A stretch of 10,772 nt of DNA from Anaerolineae bacterium. GTDB lineage: Bacteria > Chloroflexota > Anaerolineae > JACIWR01. How positions within the stretch are numbered: the stretch's first letter is position 1; every line of letters begins with the position of its first letter. The stretch covers positions 1 to 10,772 of the forward strand of contig JAGGZG010000074.1 of assembly GCA_021162125.1 (NCBI GenBank), written 5' to 3'. The notes under the pieces were generated by a model. The model was not told the origin of the DNA. It worked only from the letters and a program-made list of their open reading frames with translations, and ran no database searches. Positions 1 through 6,561 of the stretch are shown here, one piece after another. A program made the translations under genes and the position numbers.

Positions 1-1
1 G

Positions 2-145
2 GCCGTCTCCTTCGACACCGGCGACCTGCTGCCCGGCGGCATGGGCATGGACGAGTTCCAGGCCATCACCGAGTACGTCAACGGCGGCGACCTGGACGCC
101 ATCCTGGATCGCCTGGAAGCGAAAGCCGAAGAGGTGTTCAAGTAA
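2..145 (+). CDS. ABC transporter solute-binding protein, C-terminal end (partial)
   Basis: An open frame enters from the left edge and ends at TAA 143-145, giving 47 residues. The fragment runs through a Gly/Met-rich stretch (LLPGGMGMDEF) to an acidic-basic helix, LDAILDRLEAKAEEVFK. Ending on a helix of the form 'aLdaiLdrLEakaeevfk' is typical of extracellular solute-binding proteins of the carbohydrate uptake family, where the last helix closes lobe 2. The two sugar permeases immediately downstream support that identity. If correct, the full protein would be a lipoprotein that captures a sugar outside the membrane and delivers it to the permease pair. The N-terminus and ligand-binding residues lie outside the window, so the substrate cannot be judged from this fragment. 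Confidence 0.7.
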   Translation, partial: AVSFDTGDLLPGGMGMDEFQAITEYVNGGDLDAILDRLEAKAEEVFK

Positions 146-163
146 CCGTGTGTGCTGTCTATC

Positions 164-197
164 GGGGGAGACACCCTATCATAGGTGTCTCCCCTTT
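164..197 (+). terminator. Strong hairpin between the binding-protein gene and the permease genes
   Basis: An 11-bp perfect stem (GGGGAGACACC 165-175 with GGTGTCTCCCC 184-194) closes an 8-base loop and is followed by TTT. It lies 19 bases after the stop codon. The short T-run suggests a leaky terminator or an mRNA 3'-end stabiliser. Either would favour binding-protein expression over the permeases, a known arrangement in maltose-type operons. Confidence 0.7.
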
Positions 198-293
198 CCT
201 GAAACTTGCCTGCCGTGGGTTAGCTGACGATCCAATCCATTGGCCGCCACGCCCGTCTAATGCCCCGGCCAGGCATCCAGAAAGGACGAGCCC

Positions 294-1238
294 ATGAAAA
301 AATCAGCCGCACCCGCGATAATGAGGCAGGGTCAGCTCTTACCCTGGATATTCGTCGGGCCGGCCCTGGCGATCTTGATTATCTACGTAGCGTACCCCAC
401 TTTCAACACGTTCCTGCTTAGTTTCCAAAATGCCGATTCAACGCAGTTGGCGAGTGCTGCTTGCCAGCCAGACCAACCCTGTTGGGGCATTCTGGAAAAC
501 TATCGCTATGCACTGACTTCAAAAGTAATGTTGACCTCGTTCAGGAACAACGCCCTCTGGCTGATCCTGATGGTGAGCGGCACCGTCAGCCTGGGTCTAT
601 TCTATGCCGTGCTCGCAGATCGCGTGCGCTACGAGCCTCTGGCAAAAGCCATTATCTTCCTGCCGATGGCGATCTCATTCGTAGGCGCAGGCGTGATCTG
701 GAAATTCGTCTACGCTTATCCGATCAATCCTAACGATCCCAATGTACCGGTGATCGGCTTGCTCAACGCCATCGTCACCGCCCTGGGTGGGAAACCGGTA
801 GCCTGGCTTTCCACAGGTCCCTGGGTAAATAACATTGCCCTCATCGTAGTAGGCATCTGGATATGGACCGGATTCTGCATGACGATCCTATCAGCCGCAC
901 TCAAGGGAGTGCCCGCCGAGATTCTCGAAGCGGCACGGGTGGACGGTGCCAACGAGTGGATGGTATTCTGGAAGATCATGGTGCCCATGATCATGCCCAC
1001 CATCACGGTAGTCATCACCACCATGACCATCAACGTGCTCAAGGTCTTCGACATCGTCTACGTGATGACCGGGGGCAACTACGGCACAGACGTCATCGCC
1101 AACCGCATGTACATGGAAATGTACCAGCACCAGGATGCCGGGCGCTCAGCAGCCATCGCCGTCATCCTGGTCTTGGCCATCATCCCGGTAATGCTCTACA
1201 ACGTCCGTCGCTTTCGAGAGCAGGAGGCCATCCGATGA
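294..1238 (+). CDS. Carbohydrate ABC transporter permease, MalF/UgpA type
   Basis: This is an integral membrane subunit of a sugar importer (314 aa, normal length for the family). Hydrophobic segments lie near residues 16-39, 85-107, 114-139, 177-203, 230-260 and 284-304, which fits six helices. The cytoplasmic EAA coupling loop, which docks on the ATPase, is clear: E212-A213-A214, then D217-G218, ending near P231. The start at ATG 294 is supported by AAAGGA at 281-286. The loop after helix 1 contains two cysteines, C57 and C63 (CQPDQPC), in a segment expected to face outwards; they could form a disulfide. The stop overlaps the start of the next permease (ATGA), indicating translational coupling and a heterodimer. 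The substrate is inferred only from the neighbouring trehalose synthase gene. Confidence 0.92.
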   Translation: MKKSAAPAIMRQGQLLPWIFVGPALAILIIYVAYPTFNTFLLSFQNADSTQLASAACQPDQPCWGILENYRYALTSKVMLTSFRNNALWLILMVSGTVSLGLFYAVLADRVRYEPLAKAIIFLPMAISFVGAGVIWKFVYAYPINPNDPNVPVIGLLNAIVTALGGKPVAWLSTGPWVNNIALIVVGIWIWTGFCMTILSAALKGVPAEILEAARVDGANEWMVFWKIMVPMIMPTITVVITTMTINVLKVFDIVYVMTGGNYGTDVIANRMYMEMYQHQDAGRSAAIAVILVLAIIPVMLYNVRRFREQEAIR

Positions 1239-2431
1239 ACAACATGGTAAAGTTGAACAACGTCCTGGGACGTATCCCTGTTCACGTGGCGATCATCGCG
1301 ATGTGCGTGGTATGGCTCCTGCCAGCCGTGGGGCTGCTGGTGACTTCCTTCCGGCCGGTGCAGGACGTAAACGAGACAGGATGGTGGATGGTATTTGCTC
1401 CTCCCAAAGGGGCAGCGGAGTACAAGCAGTTCTGCAGTCCGTGCCACGGCAGTAATGGCAGCAAGGTCGCGGGCGTCAACCTGTTCGATCCCGACCTCGT
1501 CAGCAAGTATCGTCGCTCTATGTATCTGGCCGCCACATTTTCCAAGGAGTTCGATGGCAAAGTTCACATCGAAAAGGATCAGTGGCCCAACGAGCAGCAG
1601 ACAGCCAACATTCTGAGCTATCTTAGACGGGAGTCCGGGCTAGACACGCGACCGCGTTTCACGCTGAGCAACTACGTGGACGCGCTGGTCGGCTATCGTG
1701 GGCGCGAAACTTACCGGGAAGAATGCGCGAAAGGCAATATCATCCCCGGGGAGAGAACCTGTAACTTCATCAAGGATATGACCACCTCGCAGACAGGCAT
1801 GGGCCGGGCGTTCATCAACAGCCTGCTGGTCACCATCCCGGCGACGATTCTGCCGATCCTGTTCGCCGCTTTTGCAGCGTATGCATTCTCCTGGCTGGAC
1901 TTCCACGGCCGGCAGGTGCTTTTTGCGATCCTGGTCGGATTGCAGGTCGTGCCCCTGCAGATGACCCTGATCCCAATCTACAAGATATACACGAGTCTGG
2001 GACTGAACGGCACTTTTCTCGGCGTCTGGCTATTCCACACAGGTTTCGGTCTACCTTATGCCATCTATCTGTTGCGGAATTTCCTCGGTGCTCTGCCGCG
2101 TGACCTATTCGAGTCCGCCTACCTGGATGGGGCATCCGTGTGGACAGCCTTCTTCCGTCTGGCAATCCCCCTCTCGGTGCCGGCGATTGCCTCGCTGGGT
2201 ATCTTCCAGTTCCTGTGGGTGTGGAATGACCTGCTGGTGGCCCTGGTCTTCCTGGGCGGCACAACGCCGGTGATGACCTATCAGATCAGTAACCTGGTTA
2301 CCTCGCTGGGCGGCGGCTGGCATCTGCTGACGGCAGCGGCGTTCTTGTCAATGCTTTTGCCAATGATCGTCTTCTTCAGCTTGCAACGCTACTTCATCCG
2401 TGGCATACTAGCTGGGTCGGTGAAAGGCTAG
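1235..2431 (+). CDS. Carbohydrate ABC transporter permease, MalG type, with an inserted cytochrome c-like domain
   Basis: This is the second membrane subunit of the importer (398 aa, against roughly 270-300 usual for MalG-type proteins). Start ATG 1235 overlaps the preceding stop, with AGGAGG just upstream at 1222-1227. Helix 1 is about residues 15-38; the remaining five lie after residue 190. The EAA loop is at 293-318 (ESAYLDGA, then IP at 311-312). The extra length sits between helices 1 and 2. Residues about 60-133 read like a class I cytochrome c: Y63, the heme motif C67-S-P-C70-H71 followed by G72, then a Leu/Pro segment, and the helix QQTANILSYLRR. No MP distal-ligand motif is visible; H111 or M96 are candidates. 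FTLSNY (142-147) resumes the normal permease pattern. A second insertion (about 152-186) carries C164 and C176. Both insertions should face outwards, where heme c is attached. The permease call is firm; heme binding is inferred. Confidence 0.9.
   Translation: MNNMVKLNNVLGRIPVHVAIIAMCVVWLLPAVGLLVTSFRPVQDVNETGWWMVFAPPKGAAEYKQFCSPCHGSNGSKVAGVNLFDPDLVSKYRRSMYLAATFSKEFDGKVHIEKDQWPNEQQTANILSYLRRESGLDTRPRFTLSNYVDALVGYRGRETYREECAKGNIIPGERTCNFIKDMTTSQTGMGRAFINSLLVTIPATILPILFAAFAAYAFSWLDFHGRQVLFAILVGLQVVPLQMTLIPIYKIYTSLGLNGTFLGVWLFHTGFGLPYAIYLLRNFLGALPRDLFESAYLDGASVWTAFFRLAIPLSVPAIASLGIFQFLWVWNDLLVALVFLGGTTPVMTYQISNLVTSLGGGWHLLTAAAFLSMLLPMIVFFSLQRYFIRGILAGSVKG
1412..1633 (+). other. Cytochrome c-like domain inserted in the permease (CXXCH at 1433-1447)
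   Basis: This in-frame region encodes permease residues 60-133. The order of features matches small cytochromes c: an aromatic residue four before the first Cys, CXXCH followed by Gly, a Gly/Leu/Pro-containing middle, and a terminal amphipathic helix ending in S-Y-L-R-R. The expected distal methionine in an MP context is absent; H111 falls near that place. There is no signal peptide, because the preceding permease helix would export the domain. It may be a heme c domain, a degenerate one, or a thiol-bearing fold that no longer binds heme. Confidence 0.65.
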
Positions 2432-2481
2432 ATTTTTAGAGACCTGTTTCCTCTGGGGCGCGTCTGAAAAATGCGAGAATT

Positions 2482-2542
2482 AGGCATCCGAGGTCTAAAG
2501 AGGCTTTGCAATCAGCCAAGTCACTTAAAACCCCGGATGCCT
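2482..2542 (+). repeat. Inverted repeat in the permease-treT spacer
   Basis: AGGCATCCG (2482-2490) is the exact reverse complement of CGGATGCCT (2534-2542), with 43 bases between them. The 208-base spacer from 2432 to 2639 holds no other clear signal. The arms could fold in mRNA or be a spaced operator; nothing in the sequence decides which. A similar word, CAGGCATCC, also occurs just upstream of the first permease at 270-278. Confidence 0.35.
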
Positions 2543-2639
2543 GGGGGCGCGGAATTTTTCAAATAGGCTCTCAGAGAAAATGGGTCTCTACAACTGGCTA
2601 AAGTCGGCCCTGGTATTTTCCCCAGGAGGGCATATCATC

Positions 2640-3875
2640 ATGCTACAAACCGTTGAATTGCAGCCCAAATCCCTGGCCGACTACGCCCCCATCGTCGGCG
2701 ACGAGACCATTGAGCAAATCCGCGCCCTGGCCGGGCCGCTGAAAGGTGCACGAGTGGTGCACGTCAGCGCTACCGCCTTTGGCGGCGGCGTGGCGGAGAT
2801 GCTTTACACGCTGGTGCCTTTGATGTGCGACGTGGGATTGGACGCCAAGTGGCAGATCATCACCGGCTCCGATGAGTTCTTCAACGTGACCAAGTCCTTC
2901 CACAACGGGCTGCAAGGGATGGACCTGCCACTGACTGAGGCAATGAAGGACATCTGGCGGCGGTACAACGAGTACAATGCTGCTGCTTTCGAGGGAGAGT
3001 ACGACTTCGTGATAGTGCACGACCCCCAGCCGGCGGGCATGTGTACCTACCGCCAGGGGAAAGGCGGCCGGCATTGGATCTGGCGTTGCCACATTGACAC
3101 CTCGACGCCCAACCCCGCTTTCTGGGAGTTTATCGTCCCCTACTTGCAGGTCTACGACGCGGGTATTTTCACCATGCAGCAATACGTAGGGCAGGGCCTT
3201 GCCTTCCCTCATCTGGCGATCATAACCCCGACCATTGACCCCCTCTCGCCCAAGAACGCCGCACAACCTCCAGAGGAAAGCAGAAAAATCATCCGCAGCT
3301 ATGGGGTTGATCTGGACCGGCCTCTGTTGACGCAGGTCTCGCGCTACGACCCCTGGAAAGACCCGCTGGGGGTGATTGACGCCTACCGGTTAGTGAAGCA
3401 GGAGATGCCGGGCGTCCAGCTTGCCCTGCTCGGCTCGATGGCCTCTGACGACCCGGAAGGTTGGGTGTACTACGACCGCACCGTCCGCCACGCTGGTGAG
3501 GATTTCGACATCCACGTCTTGCACAACTTTCACGGGGTAGGCAATCGCGAGGTGAACGCCTTCCAGGCCATGTCCGACGTGGTAATCCAGAAATCCACCC
3601 GTGAGGGGTTTGGGCTGGTGGTTACCGAGGCACTGTGGAAGGGGACACCGGTCGTCGGCGGCAACGTGGGGGGCATCCCCTTGCAAGTACTGGATGGGGA
3701 GACGGGCTTCCTGGTGGATAGCGTGGAGACTTGTGCGGAGAAAACGCTCTACCTGCTCCAGCATCCCGACGAGGCCAGACGCATGGGCGAGCAAGGCCGG
3801 GAGCACGTGCGCAAGAACTTCCTCAGCACCCGCCACCTGCGTGATTACTTGCAGCTTTTCACCGATCTCGGCTGA
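2640..3875 (+). CDS. treT: Trehalose synthase (TreT-type GT4 glycosyltransferase)
   Basis: The 411-aa protein has the retaining GT4 (GT-B) layout. TreT enzymes reversibly join a nucleotide-diphosphate glucose and glucose into trehalose in the cytoplasm. The N-terminal acceptor domain carries HVSATAFGGGVAEML (41-55), then a run (WQIITGSDEFFNVTK, 71-85) that I recognise as typical of TreT. The C-terminal donor domain has VSRYDPWKDP (233-242; R235 and K240 for phosphate binding) and the E-x7-E pair E322/E330 (REGFGLVVTE). The length fits the archaeal and Thermotoga enzymes, about 410-415 aa. I chose ATG 2640 because AGGAGGG (2624-2630) sits nine bases upstream; an in-frame ATG at 2580 has no comparable site. 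Placement after sugar permeases mirrors the Thermococcus mal/tre operon. Related GT4 enzymes acting on other acceptors cannot be excluded. Confidence 0.8.
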   Translation: MLQTVELQPKSLADYAPIVGDETIEQIRALAGPLKGARVVHVSATAFGGGVAEMLYTLVPLMCDVGLDAKWQIITGSDEFFNVTKSFHNGLQGMDLPLTEAMKDIWRRYNEYNAAAFEGEYDFVIVHDPQPAGMCTYRQGKGGRHWIWRCHIDTSTPNPAFWEFIVPYLQVYDAGIFTMQQYVGQGLAFPHLAIITPTIDPLSPKNAAQPPEESRKIIRSYGVDLDRPLLTQVSRYDPWKDPLGVIDAYRLVKQEMPGVQLALLGSMASDDPEGWVYYDRTVRHAGEDFDIHVLHNFHGVGNREVNAFQAMSDVVIQKSTREGFGLVVTEALWKGTPVVGGNVGGIPLQVLDGETGFLVDSVETCAEKTLYLLQHPDEARRMGEQGREHVRKNFLSTRHLRDYLQLFTDLG

Positions 3876-3895
3876 ACAACGTATCGCACAAGACT

Positions 3896-3929
3896 CAGGG
3901 GCCACCCCGATAGGTCGGTGTGGCCTCTG
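3896..3929 (+). other. Intercistronic hairpin between treT and the TIM-barrel gene
   Basis: A 10-bp stem pairs 3896-3905 with 3920-3929, including one G-T pair. Its core is GGCCAC/GTGGCC, and it could extend inwards past a mismatch. There is no T-run after it, so a transcript-processing or stabilising hairpin is more likely than a full terminator. It occupies most of the 85-base gap before the next start codon. Confidence 0.45.
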
Positions 3930-3960
3930 TCGCACTTTACGACACAAGGTAGGACAAATA

Positions 3961-4893
3961 ATGGATGATCACTCAGAACGACCGATGAGCGCGCTGGGCC
4001 TCTCCTCAATGTGGGCCATTGGCCGCTTCGAGCGGCTGGCGGATTTCTTCGCCGCCGGGCGAGCGATGGGCTTCGACCGCTTCGAGCTCAATCACAAGGT
4101 CAGCCCGGCAATGCTGGCCACTCTGCCTCGCAGCGAGGTGATCATCACCAGCGTCCACCACCCCTGCCCCGCAATTTTGCCTTCCGACGAGGTCCGGCGA
4201 CGAGGTCTTTTCATCTCCTCGACCGACGAGGACAAGCGGCGGGAGGCCGTGGACATGCTGCGCACTACTCTCCGCACTGCTGCCGAACTGGACGCGCGTG
4301 CCGTGATCGTCCACGCCGGACAGCTGGACATTGACCCCGGCTTGGAGGAGGCCCTGCGCCGCCTGTACAAAGCGGGATTGGCTGGCTCACCTGCTTTCAA
4401 AGAAGCAAAAGAGCGTCTCGACGCCGCCCGTCGAGCCCGCGTCCCGATCAACCTGGAGATCGCTCGCCGTAGCCTGCATGAGCTTCTGCCCGACCTCGAC
4501 CGCCTGGGCCTGTGCCTGGGCGTCGAAGTGCGTGTCCACTACTATCAGATTCCCTCGCGGCCCGAGGAGGCCATTTACCTGCTCAACGAGGCCGACCCGG
4601 CACTGATCGGCTACTGGCACGATACAGGCCACGCCGAGGCGCTGGAACGACTAGGCTTTGTCCCGCACGTCGCCTGGCTGGAGGAGCTACACTCGCGGCT
4701 GGTAGGCGTGCACTTCAGCGACATCCAGGGCCTGCGCGATCACCTGGCGCCCGGCCTGGGCGAATTGGACTTCGCCCGCCTGGCCCCCTGGCTCCCTCCC
4801 GAGATCATCCGCACCTGCGAGGTGCAGCACCGGAACCGGCCCGAGGAGATAATCGCCGGCGTCGAACATCTGCGGGCCACCGGTTGCGCCTGA
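3961..4893 (+). CDS. Sugar phosphate isomerase/epimerase-like TIM barrel protein
   Basis: This 310-aa protein belongs to the xylose isomerase-like/AP endonuclease 2 TIM barrel superfamily. Metal-ligand-like residues occur on successive strands: E42 (FELNHK), H66-H67 (VHHP), H118 (VIVHAG), E189 (VEVRVHYY), H220-D221 with H224 (WHDTGHAE), H251 and D254 (HFSDIQG), H261 (DHLAPGLGELDF) and E287 (CEVQ). This fits a mononuclear or dinuclear Mn/Zn/Co site and chemistry on a sugar or cyclitol. Start ATG 3961 has AGGA six bases upstream; the in-frame ATG 3985 is an alternative. Position behind treT suggests a role in the same carbohydrate pathway, but the substrate is unknown. Family members include isomerases, epimerases, dehydratases and DNA repair nucleases; the GHA and HxxD pattern favours sugar chemistry. 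Confidence 0.78.
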   Translation: MDDHSERPMSALGLSSMWAIGRFERLADFFAAGRAMGFDRFELNHKVSPAMLATLPRSEVIITSVHHPCPAILPSDEVRRRGLFISSTDEDKRREAVDMLRTTLRTAAELDARAVIVHAGQLDIDPGLEEALRRLYKAGLAGSPAFKEAKERLDAARRARVPINLEIARRSLHELLPDLDRLGLCLGVEVRVHYYQIPSRPEEAIYLLNEADPALIGYWHDTGHAEALERLGFVPHVAWLEELHSRLVGVHFSDIQGLRDHLAPGLGELDFARLAPWLPPEIIRTCEVQHRNRPEEIIAGVEHLRATGCA

Positions 4894-4972
4894 CGTTCCC
4901 CCCTGCCCCATCCTCTCGTGTGTTGGCGCTGCTCTGCTCGTAATTCAACCAATGCGTCCCGCTGTAAGTGAG

Positions 4973-5006
4973 CAGGTATCCTTCGACTTCGCTGCGCCCC
5001 GCTCAG
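4973..5006. repeat. Fragment resembling a CTTCGACTTCGCT-type intergenic repeat
   Basis: The stretch CCTTCGACTTCGCTGCG near 4979-4995, followed by CCCCGCTCAG, resembles short palindromic repeats of the CCTTCGACTTCGCTCAGG type that I recall as scattered in many environmental bacterial genomes. The copy here is interrupted. The assignment rests on memory of the motif only. The surrounding spacer from 4894 to 5015 otherwise shows no clear signal and no convincing terminator for the upstream operon. Confidence 0.3.
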
Positions 5007-5015
5007 TTGGCCGGT

Positions 5016-5044
5016 TTGCCCTGATAACGTGGCGGTGATATAAT
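5016..5044 (+). promoter_or_regulatory. Sigma-70-type promoter for the metallophosphoesterase-mgsA unit
   Basis: TTGCCC (5016-5021) is separated by exactly 17 bases from a perfect TATAAT (5039-5044). Transcription would begin near 5051, leaving a leader of about 100 bases before ATG 5150. The match to the housekeeping consensus and the position at the start of a new gene pair make this convincing. Confidence 0.75.
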
Positions 5045-5149
5045 GAGTGTGATTTCAGGTATCGTGTAGGCCCTGCACGTCGCCGTGGGCGGAGGTTGTG
5101 CCGGGGACAAGCCGTACTGATCGCAACGTGCCAACTCCGAGGATCACCG

Positions 5150-5998
5150 ATGTCAAAGCGGATGACGCGACGCCAATTTTTACGCGGATGCCTGGGTATT
5201 GCGGCGGGTGCAGTGGTCACGCCAACTTGTGGCCTGCTATACGTCTCCCGCATCGAGCCTGACTGGCTGCAGGTGGAGCGCGTGGCCGTGGCCCTGCCCG
5301 ATTTACCGCCGCCATTGGCTGGATTCACCATCGCCCATCTGAGCGATCTGCATCTGGGGCCCACGGTGAGCATCGCGGACGTCCGCCACGCGGTGAACAT
5401 TGCCAACGCACTGCAACCGGACCTGGTGGCCCTGACGGGAGACTTCGTTTACCGCTCCGCTGAGTACGCGCAGGCATGCGCGCAGGAGCTGGCATCCCTG
5501 GAAGCTACCCAGGGCGTAGTGGCCTGCCTGGGCAATCACGATCTCTGGGAGGATGCCCCGCTGATCAGGCGGGAATTGACCAACGTGGGTATCAGTGTGC
5601 TGGTTAATGCTGGGCTCTCACTGGCGGGCGGCGAGCTGTGGGTAGCCGGGGTAGACGACGTCTGGTCTGGAGACCCTGATCTGGACGCAGCGCTGAACGG
5701 TGCGCCTGCTGACGCCACCATCATCCTGCTGGCCCACGAGCCAGACTACGCCGACGTTGTATCCGAACACGGCGGCGTGGATCTTCAGCTTTCGGGGCAC
5801 AGCCACGGCGGGCAGGTACGGCTACCCCTCATCGGCGCGCCGGTACTGCCCTACCTGGGCCGGCGTTACCCGACCGGGCTGTATCACATCGAGGAGTTGA
5901 CACTGTACACCAACCGGGGCGTGGGCACCATCTACCCGCCGATCCGCTTCAACTGTCGCCCCGAGGTCACATTAATTACACTGACAGAGAAATCCTGA
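5150..5998 (+). CDS. Tat-exported calcineurin-like metallophosphoesterase (YkuE/YaeI-like)
   Basis: The 282-aa protein has a twin-arginine signal, T6-R7-R8-Q-F-L (residues 6-11), followed by a hydrophobic segment (about 13-32), so it is probably folded in the cytoplasm and exported by Tat to the outer face of the membrane. The phosphoesterase metal motifs follow in canonical order: D66-x-H68 (SDLHLG), G97-D98, G128-N-H-D131, H196 (LAHEPD) and G216-H-S-H219. Relatives such as B. subtilis YkuE and E. coli YaeI act on phosphate esters or cell-envelope pyrophosphates; the exact substrate is unknown. I chose ATG 5150 because GAGGA sits six bases upstream and the Tat motif falls at the N-terminus; a TTG at 5096 would extend it by 18 residues with no benefit. 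The stop lies 14 bases before mgsA. Confidence 0.88.
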   Translation: MSKRMTRRQFLRGCLGIAAGAVVTPTCGLLYVSRIEPDWLQVERVAVALPDLPPPLAGFTIAHLSDLHLGPTVSIADVRHAVNIANALQPDLVALTGDFVYRSAEYAQACAQELASLEATQGVVACLGNHDLWEDAPLIRRELTNVGISVLVNAGLSLAGGELWVAGVDDVWSGDPDLDAALNGAPADATIILLAHEPDYADVVSEHGGVDLQLSGHSHGGQVRLPLIGAPVLPYLGRRYPTGLYHIEELTLYTNRGVGTIYPPIRFNCRPEVTLITLTEKS

Positions 5999-6012
5999 TG
6001 GAGGTGCATGGC

Positions 6013-6381
6013 ATGAAAACTGTCGCTCTGATCGCTCACGATGGGAAGAAAGCTGACATGGTGGCCTGGGCCATGTACAATCGAGATAGACTGGAGAGCT
6101 ATCATCTGATAGCTACGAGCTCCACTGGCAAGCTATTGCAAGAGAAGGTAGGCTTACAGATAGAGCGCGTCCTTTCCGGTCCCAAAGGCGGTGATGCGCA
6201 AATAGCCGCCCGCGTAGCTCAGGGTGAAATTGAGGGGGTGATCTTCCTGGTAGACCCGCTGGACAAGCATCCCCACGATCCGGACATCCAGACCCTGATG
6301 CGCGTCTGCAACGTGCATAACGTGCCGCTGGCGACCAACATCGCCACGGCTGACCTGCTCATCTCAGCGGACGTCCTGTGA
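6013..6381 (+). CDS. mgsA: Methylglyoxal synthase
   Basis: This enzyme converts dihydroxyacetone phosphate to methylglyoxal and phosphate, a bypass that relieves sugar-phosphate build-up. The family hallmarks are all present: LIAHD (H9, D10), the phosphate-binding STG (37-39), SGPKGGD with catalytic D61, and DPLDKHPHDPD with H88 and D91, then PLATNIATAD. These correspond to E. coli H19, D71, H98 and D101. The protein is 122 aa and stops soon after ATADLL, so it lacks the C-terminal tail of E. coli (152 aa) and B. subtilis (137 aa). I chose ATG 6013 because GGAGGTG (6000-6006) lies six bases upstream and the N-terminus then matches the family; ATG 5998 overlaps the upstream stop and would add five residues. 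It is probably co-transcribed with the phosphoesterase. Confidence 0.93.
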   Translation: MKTVALIAHDGKKADMVAWAMYNRDRLESYHLIATSSTGKLLQEKVGLQIERVLSGPKGGDAQIAARVAQGEIEGVIFLVDPLDKHPHDPDIQTLMRVCNVHNVPLATNIATADLLISADVL

Positions 6382-6484
6382 CCCGCCACGCCGTATGGTC
6401 AGGGTTCTGGGGGGAGGTCAAGTCCTCATAGGCATCAAGCCAAGGGGGACAAGCCAGGTGACCGCTCCCCGCAAGGAAGGGTAG

Positions 6485-6515
6485 CAAGTCCCTCCCACCA
6501 GGGGAGGGGAACTTG
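6485..6515. repeat. GC-rich palindrome in the mgsA-LysM spacer
   Basis: The arms CAAGTCCCTCCC (6485-6496) and GGGAGGG-GA-ACTTG (6502-6515) form a stem of about 12 bp with a two-base bulge and a small loop. It belongs to a 334-base non-coding stretch (6382-6715) that otherwise contains a second palindrome pair and the LysM promoter. No coding potential stands out in this stretch. Confidence 0.6.
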
Positions 6516-6561
6516 GGGCAGCCCTGTGACCGTTAACTTGATCCCTATGGGACAAATCCTC

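Noticed and set aside
891..1130. Minus-strand His/Asp-rich open frame suggesting a metal-binding peptide
   Set aside because: It is a frame shadow of the MalF-type permease, whose ATC/ATG/ACC codons read as His/Asp/Gly on the other strand. It has no start signal.
863..1234. Upstream in-frame extension of the second permease
   Set aside because: The extension is His/Arg-rich and overlaps the conserved EAA region of the first permease. The ATGA overlap at 1235 with AGGAGG upstream is the natural start.
1400..1640. A separate cytochrome gene or a frameshifted chimera inside the permease
   Set aside because: The reading frame is continuous from helix 1 through the insert to FTLSNY and the later helices. 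There is no internal ribosome binding site or signal peptide, so a fused domain is the simpler reading.
2580..2639. Earlier ATG for the trehalose synthase
   Set aside because: No ribosome binding site precedes it, whereas AGGAGGG sits nine bases before ATG 2640 and falls inside the extension.
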